A stretch of DNA of 39,354 nucleotides from NCBI GenBank assembly GCA_017630035.1, contig JAGBWA010000062.1:1-39354 (forward strand), in the 5' to 3' direction. Shown piece by piece: positions 16,480-23,917 of the stretch (positions are counted from its first letter, which is position 1; the number at the start of each line of letters is the position of its first letter). The notes below the pieces were generated by a model that ran no database searches, was not told where the DNA came from, and saw only the letters and a list, made by a program, of their open reading frames with translations. A program made the position numbers and the translations under genes. The stretch is from Bacteroides sp. GTDB lineage: Bacteria > Bacteroidota > Bacteroidia > Bacteroidales > Bacteroidaceae.

Positions 16480-16499
16480 AAGCTAATTTATTTGGGATA

Positions 16500-16531
16500 C
16501 AAAGGTAAAGAAAGACAAGCGAAACGCCAAA
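16500..16531 (-). promoter_or_regulatory. Promoter of the nitroreductase-maf-TPR operon
   Basis: On the minus strand TTTG (16531-16528), 20 bp, TACCTTTG (16507-16500). The leader before the ATG at 16479 is about 15 nt. Confidence 0.75.
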
Positions 16532-16581
16532 TCTCAACAAAAGAATATCTATGAAAAGAATCTTAGTATAAACAAAAAAAC

Positions 16582-16633
16582 ATTTAGCCTTAAGGGAAAA
16601 ATAATTTAGCCTTAAGGGAAAAACAATTTAGGC
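16582..16633 (+). promoter_or_regulatory. 22-bp-phased direct repeats upstream of susC (probable activator site)
   Basis: The words ATTTAGCC, ATTTAGCC and ATTTAGGC begin at 16582, 16604 and 16626, exactly 22 bp apart, and TTAAGGGAAAAA follows the first two (16590 and 16612). No canonical TAnnTTTG promoter is visible between here and the susC ATG. Same-orientation sites two helical turns apart just upstream of a weak promoter fit binding by an activator dimer, such as the AraC-type output domain of a hybrid two-component regulator. Nearly identical repeats precede the GH9 gene (38738-38775). Confidence 0.7.
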
Positions 16634-16675
16634 TATCGTGCGTTAAGATGTTCAAACCTAAAAACAGAAAAAAGT

Positions 16676-19600
16676 ATGAAACAATTGGTAGCTACATTGT
16701 TTGCCCTAATGGTGGCCGCAGGGTTGCGAGGGCAAAGCATTACGGTAAAGGGGCACGTGGCGGACGAGCTGGGCTTGGAGGTAATTGGTGCCAATATACG
16801 CGAAAAAGGAAATCCCACAAATGGCACCACGAGCGACATAGAAGGTAACTTCACGCTAACGGCGCCCCAGGGCGCAACATTAGTAGTGTCGTTCATCGGC
16901 TATACAACACAAGAGGTAAAAGCCGCACCCATCGTGGAAATAACCCTGAAGGAAGATGCTGAAATGTTGGACGAAGTAGTGGTGATAGGCTATGGCACCG
17001 CGAAGAAAGATGACCTAACCGGCTCGGTAAGTGCAATTAAGCCTGACGATATGAACAAAGGCCTTACCACCAATGCACAAGACATGATGACGGGAAAGAT
17101 TGCTGGTGTGAACGTACAATCGGATGGTGGCGCACCGGGTGGTGGGGCTACGATAAGAATCAGAGGTGGCTCGTCGCTCAATGCAAGTAACGACCCGCTG
17201 ATTGTGATAGACGGACAAGCTATGGACAGCTATGGCACGGAGGGGCTGAGCAATCCGCTGGCCTTGGTAAATCCCGCCGATATAGAAAGCTTCACGGTGC
17301 TAAAAGACGCCTCGGCTACAGCTATTTATGGTAGCCGTGCCTCGAATGGCGTTATCCTTATTACCACCAAACGCGGACGAACGGGCGGGGGGCTACGAGT
17401 GAACTACAATGGTAACATGTCGGTATCCATGACGAAAAAGCGGCTCGATGTGCTGAATACAGACGAATACATCGACTTTATGCAAAAGGCTTTCGGCTAT
17501 AGCCACGATGAGTGGGTGGATAGCCCGGAATATGCCAACCTTGGATGGAGGGATGCCGAAGGAGGGCAACACCTGGCAAATACGGATTGGCAAGACGAGG
17601 TATTCCGAACGGTGGTAAGCACGGATCATAACTTGACGCTTTCGGGAGGATTGAACTGGATGCCCTATCGTGTATCGGCCGGCTATACGCATCAATATGG
17701 CATCTTGAAAAATACTGATTTTGAACGCTATACAGGAAGTATTAACCTATCGCCAAGTCTGCTCGACGACCACTTGAAGATGCGGATAAATGTGAAAGGT
17801 ATGTACGCGGTAACGGAGAATACGGATGCCGGTGGCGTGATAGGGGCGGCCACAACAATGGATCCTACCAAGCCGGTGCGTATGGATGGTTCGGATTTCT
17901 ACGGGGAGAATTATGCCGGCTATTGGCAATGGCCCATCGAGGTGAACAGAAATGACGATGCATGGCGCTATGGCGTAAACACCTTGGCACCGGCCAATCC
18001 CGTGGCCATGCTTCACCTCTCGACTGACCATGGACGAAGCCGCAAACTGATGGGAAACATAGAGACAACCTACCAAGTGCATGGGTTGGAAGCATTGAGC
18101 CTACACCTGAACGTGGGCTTGGACATAGGCACAGGAAAGAGCCATCGCACAAAATCGCCCTATTATTATAATAGCAACGCCTATTACTATGGTAACAAGG
18201 GTTGGAATAGCAAGCGTACACGTAATCGCTCGCTGACCGCCTTTGCACAATATGCCAACGACTTGGGGAAAGCGCATCGAATAGATGTGATGGCGGGATA
18301 TGAGTGGCAACACTTCCACATTCGTACAAATTACTTCTATAGTGGACGTTATCCAGATAGTAACCTCGACCCCGCATTGGCGGGCACACTATACAATCCG
18401 TCGGAGAATACGCTATACAAGTCGGAAAACTATCTTGTATCTTTCTTTGGGCGGGCCAACTATACGCTGAAGGACAGGTATTTGCTGACGCTAACCTTGC
18501 GCGATGATGGCTCATCACGCTTCGACAAAAAGCATCGTTGGGGGTTGTTTCCATCGGTAGCCCTGGCATGGAAAGTGAGCGAAGAGGATTTCTTGAAAGA
18601 GATAGAGGAGGTGGACGAGTTGAAGTTGCGCTTGGGATATGGTGTAACCGGACAACAAGAGGGCATTGGCGACTATACCTACTTTGCATCATATACGCCC
18701 AATGCGCAAGGTGCCTACTATCCCGTTACAGGACAGGGCATTACGTATCGGCCGGCGGCCTACAACAAGGCGCTGACGTGGGAAAAGACTACAACCTATA
18801 ATGCCGGTATCGACTTCGCGTTTTTTCAAAACAGGCTGAGCGGTAGTGTGGATTATTATTATCGCAAAACCAAAGATTTGATAAACAATGTATATGTGTC
18901 GGCCGGTAGCAATTTCTCGGCAATGGTGGTAAGCACCATTGGCTCGCTTCACAATCAAGGCGTAGAGGTGGCACTGACCTGGCGCCCCATTCAAACGAAA
19001 GATTGGCATTGGGAGTTGAACTATAACTTTACCTACAACGAAAACCAAATAGACGAACTATTGGCCAATAAAGGCGATGACTATACCATACAATATGGAG
19101 GAGCAGCCGTAGGCACGGCCAATGGCGAGTATATCAAAGGTTGGCGAAAAGGACATTCAGCATCGGCCTACTACACTTACCAACAGGTGTACGATGCAAA
19201 AGGGATGCCCATTCAAGGCAAGTTTGTGGATAGAAACAAGGATGGCATTATCAATAGTGACGACCGTTACTTCTACCATCAAGCCGATGCCAAGGTGCTG
19301 ATGGGGCTCACGTCGAAGGTCACCTATCGCGGTTTGGATTTGGGTATCTCGTTCAGGGCAAGTTTAGGAAATTATGTCTATAATGCCGTAGAAGCATCAC
19401 GCTCTAACCTCTCGGCTTCAAGTCTCTATGCTGGCGAAGCTTTCCACAATGTGGCCAAGATAGGTATAGCCAAGGGGTGGCAAGAGGTAACGGGCATGGA
19501 TGCACTTTCCGATTACTTTATTCAAAATGGCTCGTTCTTGAAGGTGGATAACATTACGTTGGGATACTCGTTTCAACACATGTTCAACACATCGGTAAGC

Positions 19601-19741
19601 GGACGTGTCTATCTGACGGCACAAAACCTCTTCACCATCACTGGCTACAAAGGGCTCGATCCCGAAGTGAATGGTGGATATGATAGCAACATCTACCCTC
19701 GCCCATTCATCGGCATCTTAGGATTAAGCCTTAATTTTTAA
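16676..19741 (+). CDS. susC: SusC-like TonB-dependent outer-membrane transporter
   Basis: The 1021-residue protein imports glycan oligosaccharides together with the SusD partner. It has a signal peptide (MKQLVATLFALMVAAGLRGQ), a carboxypeptidase-D-like beta-sandwich (about 22-92, DIEGNFTLTAPQGATLVVSF), a TonB-box-like DEVVVIGYGT (99-108), a plug domain (TGSVSAIKPDDM to ILITTKRG, 115-234, with DASATAIYGSRASNG), then the 22-strand barrel with a C-terminal aromatic end ILGLSLNF. Length is typical. Substrate is not predictable from sequence; a shared operator with the GH9 gene hints at a beta-glucan or the same inducing signal. Confidence 0.96.
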   Translation: MKQLVATLFALMVAAGLRGQSITVKGHVADELGLEVIGANIREKGNPTNGTTSDIEGNFTLTAPQGATLVVSFIGYTTQEVKAAPIVEITLKEDAEMLDEVVVIGYGTAKKDDLTGSVSAIKPDDMNKGLTTNAQDMMTGKIAGVNVQSDGGAPGGGATIRIRGGSSLNASNDPLIVIDGQAMDSYGTEGLSNPLALVNPADIESFTVLKDASATAIYGSRASNGVILITTKRGRTGGGLRVNYNGNMSVSMTKKRLDVLNTDEYIDFMQKAFGYSHDEWVDSPEYANLGWRDAEGGQHLANTDWQDEVFRTVVSTDHNLTLSGGLNWMPYRVSAGYTHQYGILKNTDFERYTGSINLSPSLLDDHLKMRINVKGMYAVTENTDAGGVIGAATTMDPTKPVRMDGSDFYGENYAGYWQWPIEVNRNDDAWRYGVNTLAPANPVAMLHLSTDHGRSRKLMGNIETTYQVHGLEALSLHLNVGLDIGTGKSHRTKSPYYYNSNAYYYGNKGWNSKRTRNRSLTAFAQYANDLGKAHRIDVMAGYEWQHFHIRTNYFYSGRYPDSNLDPALAGTLYNPSENTLYKSENYLVSFFGRANYTLKDRYLLTLTLRDDGSSRFDKKHRWGLFPSVALAWKVSEEDFLKEIEEVDELKLRLGYGVTGQQEGIGDYTYFASYTPNAQGAYYPVTGQGITYRPAAYNKALTWEKTTTYNAGIDFAFFQNRLSGSVDYYYRKTKDLINNVYVSAGSNFSAMVVSTIGSLHNQGVEVALTWRPIQTKDWHWELNYNFTYNENQIDELLANKGDDYTIQYGGAAVGTANGEYIKGWRKGHSASAYYTYQQVYDAKGMPIQGKFVDRNKDGIINSDDRYFYHQADAKVLMGLTSKVTYRGLDLGISFRASLGNYVYNAVEASRSNLSASSLYAGEAFHNVAKIGIAKGWQEVTGMDALSDYFIQNGSFLKVDNITLGYSFQHMFNTSVSGRVYLTAQNLFTITGYKGLDPEVNGGYDSNIYPRPFIGILGLSLNF

Positions 19742-19764
19742 TTCTCAATTTTAATTTATTAATT

Positions 19765-21357
19765 ATGAAACATCTTAGCACAATATGCGGGTTGCTTTGC
19801 TTAATCAGCATCAGTTGCACCAACGATTTGGATGTAACACCCATCAACCCCCAACAGACAATGGATTACAACCAAGACGCCTTGTTCAATAAAATCTATG
19901 CCAGCTTTTGCCTCACGGGACAAGTAGGGCCGGCAGGTAATGGCGATGTGCCGGGCGATGAAGGGCAGTCGGAGTTCTTCCGCATGCTATGGTACCTAAA
20001 CGAATTTACTACCGACGAAGCCCATTGGGTATGGGCCACAGATGCCGGTGTGCCCGATTTGCTACACAACAATTATGGCGAAAGCAATCCCTTCAGTAGC
20101 GGGATGTACTATCGTTTGTACTTCACCATTACGTTGTGCAACTTCTTCCTCGAGCAAGCTACAAGCACCGATGCCGCCACACTATTGCAACGGGCCGAAG
20201 TGCGTTTTATCCGAGCACTGAACTATTACTACATCATGGATCTTTATGGCAATGCGGCCTTCACCACACGCGTTAGTGCCGAAGTGCCTATTCGCTACAC
20301 ACGCATGCAATTCTTCAACTTTGTCGAGGAAGAGCTAAAAGCCATCGAAAGCGAATTGGCCATGCCAGGAAGCAATAGCTATGGACGTGTAGATAGGGTG
20401 GCGGCATGGCTCATCTTGTCGCGCCTTTACCTCAATGCCGAGGTTTATACTGGTACTGCCCGATGGAGTGATGCATTAACCTATGCCGACAAGGTGGTGA
20501 AGAATGGTTATTATCGTCTGAACGAAACTGGTGCTACAAACCCCGTTACGGGTGAAGTATATTCGCCCTATCAAATGCTTTTCTTGGCCGACAACAACGA
20601 AACCGATGCACGCTACGAGGCTATCCTTCCGGTAATAAACGATGGTGTGAATACAAATAGCTATGGAGGTATGAACTTCCTAGTACTATCTACCTATAGT
20701 AGTGTGATGAACAACTATGTACCATCGGGCACAGATACTAGTTGGGGAAAGGGCACGCGTGTACGTAATTCATTGATTAATCAGTTCTTCGATGGCGAAG
20801 CACCGCAAACAACAAGCATCGAAGTGATGACCAATGCGGCAAGTGACGATCGCGCACTTTTCTATAGCCAAGGATATACGCAACAAATAGCCAACGAGGG
20901 CGATATCAATGCCGGATTCAGTTGCGTGAAGTTTCGTAATGTGCGAAGCGATGGACAACCCAATCGCGTTATCACGTTTGTAAACACCGACCTCTTCCTA
21001 CTTCGTATAGCCGAAGCCTACCTCACTTATGCCGAAGCATCCACACGTCTCAATGGCCCTAATGCAGATGCTGCTTCCATGATAAATGCCCTACGCACTC
21101 GGGCCAAGTGCCGAACAAACTCGGTGTATTTACTCAGTGAAATCCGTGACGAGTGGAGTCGCGAGTTTTGGTTCGAAGGCAGAAGGCGCATGGATTTAAT
21201 ACGTTTTGGTTGCTATGGTGGACAAAGCGAATATCGTTGGGAATGGATGGGTGGCACCTTCGAAGGCACACCTTTCGGAGCATACATGAATATCTTTGCC
21301 CTACCCGCCAATGAGTTGGAGAATAACCCGAATTTGATACAAAATGAAGGATACTGA
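19765..21357 (+). CDS. susD: SusD-like surface glycan-binding lipoprotein
   Basis: The 530-residue lipoprotein has a signal peptide with lipobox SISC (Cys18). The early YNQDALFNKIYASFCLTGQ region and the helical FIRALNYYYIMDLYGN segment with following TPR-like helices (AAWLILSRLYLNAEVYTGT) are SusD hallmarks; the C-terminal RRRMDLIRFG and FALPANELENNPNLIQNEGY are the usual family end. It caps the SusC channel and binds the oligosaccharide. It starts 23 bp after susC; the gap is AT-rich with no terminator. Confidence 0.96.
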   Translation: MKHLSTICGLLCLISISCTNDLDVTPINPQQTMDYNQDALFNKIYASFCLTGQVGPAGNGDVPGDEGQSEFFRMLWYLNEFTTDEAHWVWATDAGVPDLLHNNYGESNPFSSGMYYRLYFTITLCNFFLEQATSTDAATLLQRAEVRFIRALNYYYIMDLYGNAAFTTRVSAEVPIRYTRMQFFNFVEEELKAIESELAMPGSNSYGRVDRVAAWLILSRLYLNAEVYTGTARWSDALTYADKVVKNGYYRLNETGATNPVTGEVYSPYQMLFLADNNETDARYEAILPVINDGVNTNSYGGMNFLVLSTYSSVMNNYVPSGTDTSWGKGTRVRNSLINQFFDGEAPQTTSIEVMTNAASDDRALFYSQGYTQQIANEGDINAGFSCVKFRNVRSDGQPNRVITFVNTDLFLLRIAEAYLTYAEASTRLNGPNADAASMINALRTRAKCRTNSVYLLSEIRDEWSREFWFEGRRRMDLIRFGCYGGQSEYRWEWMGGTFEGTPFGAYMNIFALPANELENNPNLIQNEGY

Positions 21358-21388
21358 AAAAGATTTATGATTTATAATTTATAATTTA

Positions 21389-21396
21389 TAATTTTG
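21389..21396 (+). promoter_or_regulatory. -7 element of lacI-type gene, inside an AT repeat
   Basis: TAATTTTG matches TAnnTTTG and lies 4 bp before the ATG at 21401, suggesting a leaderless or near-leaderless message. It is formed by the end of a tandem TTTATAA repeat (21366-21395). No clear -33 element is visible. Confidence 0.4.
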
Positions 21397-21400
21397 CCAC

Positions 21401-22405
21401 ATGAACAAATCGCAGATAACCATCAAAGATATAGCCCGCGAGCTGAACATTAGTATCAGCACCGTGAGCCGTGCGCTGAAGAATAGCAAAGAGATTAGCG
21501 AGGAGACACGTCGTCGTGTCAATGAATATGCTACACGCCACCACTACCAACCTAACGCTTTGGCCGCAAACTTGCGTACAAGTCGTTCGAACACCATTGG
21601 CGTGATTGTGCCGCAGATTGTACACTACTTCTTCTCGTCCGTACTTAGTGGCATTGAGCAAGCCGCACGAAAAGCGGGCTATAACATCATGGTGGCACAA
21701 TCGGGCGAACATTATGAGCAAGAGGTAGAGATTACCCAATCCTTCTTCAAGGCACGCGTATGTGGCGTGATTACTTCTTTAGCCAAAGAAACAAGCCATT
21801 ACGAGCATTACCAGAAGTTGCTCGACCACAACGTGCCCATCGTCTTCTACGACCGCATCTGTCCGGCACTGAAAACCGAGCGTGTAGTAGTGGACGACTA
21901 TCATGGGGCATACACCGCCGTAGAGTATCTCATCAAAACCGGATGCCGACACATCTATTTCTATAGTGCCGACCCTCATTTGGAGATAAGCAAGAATCGA
22001 CGCAACGGCTACATTGATGCCATGAAACGCTACAATGTACCTGTAACGCCCGAGATGATTGTGTGGTGCGACACCCGCGAAAAGGCGATGCAAATCACCC
22101 CCAACTTGCTACAATCGGATACACCACCCGATGGATTCTTTGCCATCAACAACGACACCGCCGCCGGCATACTGAATGCTTGCAAAGCGGTGGGCAAACG
22201 AGTACCCGACGAGGTAGCTATCTGCGGCTTCTCCGACGACGACATTGCCCGAAGCACCGACCCTAAACTAACCACCGTTGAACAACGTGGCGAGGAGGTA
22301 GGCAAAAGCGCCTTCGACATTCTCCACGAGAAGATAGAAGGAAAAACTGATGGCAAAAACCGAATAGTGAAAACGAACCTCGTAGTGCGAGGGACGACGA
22401 GATGA
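21401..22405 (+). CDS. LacI-family transcriptional regulator
   Basis: The 334-residue DNA-binding protein has an N-terminal helix-turn-helix, TIKDIARELNISISTVSRAL (7-26), and hinge helix YQPNALAANLRTSRSNTIG, followed by a periplasmic-binding-protein-like effector domain (VIVPQIVHYFFSSVLSGIEQ, ICGFSDDDIARSTDPKLTTV). These are full-length LacI features. It sits between susD and the sugar transporter, so control of this locus by a sugar ligand is likely. LacI proteins bind palindromes, so it is not the obvious binder of the direct repeats before susC. Confidence 0.94.
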   Translation: MNKSQITIKDIARELNISISTVSRALKNSKEISEETRRRVNEYATRHHYQPNALAANLRTSRSNTIGVIVPQIVHYFFSSVLSGIEQAARKAGYNIMVAQSGEHYEQEVEITQSFFKARVCGVITSLAKETSHYEHYQKLLDHNVPIVFYDRICPALKTERVVVDDYHGAYTAVEYLIKTGCRHIYFYSADPHLEISKNRRNGYIDAMKRYNVPVTPEMIVWCDTREKAMQITPNLLQSDTPPDGFFAINNDTAAGILNACKAVGKRVPDEVAICGFSDDDIARSTDPKLTTVEQRGEEVGKSAFDILHEKIEGKTDGKNRIVKTNLVVRGTTR

Positions 22406-22466
22406 ATTGAGAATTGAGAGTTGAGAATTATGATTTTTCACTAGTCACTAGTAGCTAATAGCTATA
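22404..22466. repeat. Low-complexity intergenic repeat
   Basis: A run of ATTGAGA-type heptamers is followed by ACTAGTCACTAGTAGCTAATAGC. Close variants of both parts occur in other intergenic gaps (19739-19764, 23820-23880, 28534-28566; 11816-11842, 15938-15958). No gene or promoter is evident here. Confidence 0.55.
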
Positions 22467-22487
22467 TAAACTAACCACTATTTACAC

Positions 22488-23831
22488 ATGCAACCTAACC
22501 TTACCACCCGACAGCTATGGAGCATTAGTTTCGGGTTCTTCGGCGTACAAATAGCCTACGCCCTGCAAAGTGCCAACATCAGTCGCATCTTTGCTACCCT
22601 TGGTGCCGACCCTCACAACCTTAGTTATTATTGGTTACTACCGCCCTTGGCAGGTATCATTGTGCAACCGCTTGTAGGAGCCGCCAGCGACAGGACGTGG
22701 TGTCGCCTGGGCCGACGCATTCCTTACCTGCTTGTGGGTGCTATCCTATCCGTCATTGTTATGGCCTTGCTTCCCAATGCCGGTAATATAGGCATAGCGG
22801 CCGCTCACGCCATGACGTTTGCCCTCTTCACACTGATGTTGATGGACACCTCTATCAACATGGCCATGCAACCCTTTAAGATGTTGGTGGGAGATATGGT
22901 AAATCAACGCCAAAAGGCAAAGGCATACTCCATACAAAGCCTTCTGAGCAATGCCGGAAGCCTTGTTGGATTCCTTTTCCCCTTCTTTCTGGCCGCCATC
23001 GGGATAGCCAATACGGCACCTTTGGGAGAAGTGCCCCATACGGTTGTCTATAGCTTCTATGCCGGCGCCATTATCCTGATTCTTTGTGTTGTCTATACCG
23101 TGACACATGTTCGCGAAATGCCCCCTACGGAGTATGCCATCTACCACAACATAGAGCATCCAAAGGCACATCACCGCACCAACCTTTTTCATTTACTTGT
23201 GCATGCACCCCGTGTGTTTTGGAGTGTTGGCTTGGTGCAATTTTTCTGTTGGTTTGCCTTTATGATGATGTGGACATACACCACCGGAAGCATAGCGGCC
23301 GATGTGTTCGAAGCCCCTATCATCCTAAGCTTCGAAGGAAAGTTGCTCATCGATACCGCCAGTTTGCAATATCAGAAAGCCGGCGATTGGGTGGGTGTAC
23401 TCTTTGCCGTACAAGCCATTGGCTCTATGCTATGGTCAGTTTTCCTACCCTATTTCCGCCATCGCAAACAAAGCTATCGCATCAGCCTTCTATTGGGTGC
23501 TGCCGGGTTTATATCCACGTGGTTCATACACCATCCATATGGCTTGTTCTTTTCGTTTGTGCTCATTGGTTGTGCTTGGGCGGCTATGCTATCTTTACCC
23601 TTTACCATCCTGACCAACTCACTTCGTGGGCCGCACATGGGTAGCTATTTGGGGTTGTTCAATGCCACCATCTGCCTACCACAAATCGTTGCCGCCGCAC
23701 TTGGCGGCTCGTTGCTCACACTACTCAGCCGTGCCGATTCACTTCCGGCCGAAGGCAATATGTTGCTACTGGCGGGTGTGATGTTGTTATTGGGAGCGGC
23801 ATGCGTCAGCTTCGTGAGAATTGAGAATTGA
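22488..23831 (+). CDS. Sugar transporter of the MFS/GPH (SLC45-like) type
   Basis: The 447-residue inner-membrane carrier has about 12 helices. Helix 1 begins LWSISFGFFGVQIAYALQSANISRIF, and the helix 2-3 loop holds GAASDRTWCRLGRRIPY, close to the D-R-GRRRP motif of disaccharide-type carriers related to plant sucrose and animal SLC45 proteins. In Bacteroidetes such carriers move maltose-, sucrose- or oligosaccharide-type products released in the periplasm. It is in a unit with susC, susD and lacI, so it is the inferred inner-membrane step for the same glycan. Confidence 0.88.
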   Translation: MQPNLTTRQLWSISFGFFGVQIAYALQSANISRIFATLGADPHNLSYYWLLPPLAGIIVQPLVGAASDRTWCRLGRRIPYLLVGAILSVIVMALLPNAGNIGIAAAHAMTFALFTLMLMDTSINMAMQPFKMLVGDMVNQRQKAKAYSIQSLLSNAGSLVGFLFPFFLAAIGIANTAPLGEVPHTVVYSFYAGAIILILCVVYTVTHVREMPPTEYAIYHNIEHPKAHHRTNLFHLLVHAPRVFWSVGLVQFFCWFAFMMMWTYTTGSIAADVFEAPIILSFEGKLLIDTASLQYQKAGDWVGVLFAVQAIGSMLWSVFLPYFRHRKQSYRISLLLGAAGFISTWFIHHPYGLFFSFVLIGCAWAAMLSLPFTILTNSLRGPHMGSYLGLFNATICLPQIVAAALGGSLLTLLSRADSLPAEGNMLLLAGVMLLLGAACVSFVRIEN

Positions 23832-23880
23832 GAGTTGAGATTAAAAAAAATCATAAATCATAAAACTTAAATCATAAATC
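23820..23880. repeat. AT-rich intergenic repeat
   Basis: GAGAATTGAGAATTGAGAG-type heptamers overlap the end of the MFS gene and pass into AAATCATAAA repeats (three TCATAAA words). Related sequence occurs at 15930-15945 and 21361-21395. Confidence 0.5.
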
Positions 23881-23881
23881 A

Positions 23882-23913
23882 TTTCTATTTTTGCAAAAAT
23901 AAAAAAATAGAAA
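23882..23913 (+). promoter_or_regulatory. Promoter and dyad upstream of the receiver/PEP-synthase-like gene
   Basis: TATTTTTG (23886-23893) matches the -7 consensus, with no clear -33. The same bases form the left arm of an 11-bp perfect inverted repeat: TTTCTATTTTT (23882-23892) with AAAAATAGAAA (23903-23913). The ATG follows at 23918. Confidence 0.5.
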
Positions 23914-23917
23914 TGCC

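Noticed and set aside
17865-18692. 275-residue minus-strand ORF inside susC
   Set aside because: The susC frame is intact throughout with expected motifs; the antisense product is rich in Ser, Pro, Arg and His, typical of a shadow frame.
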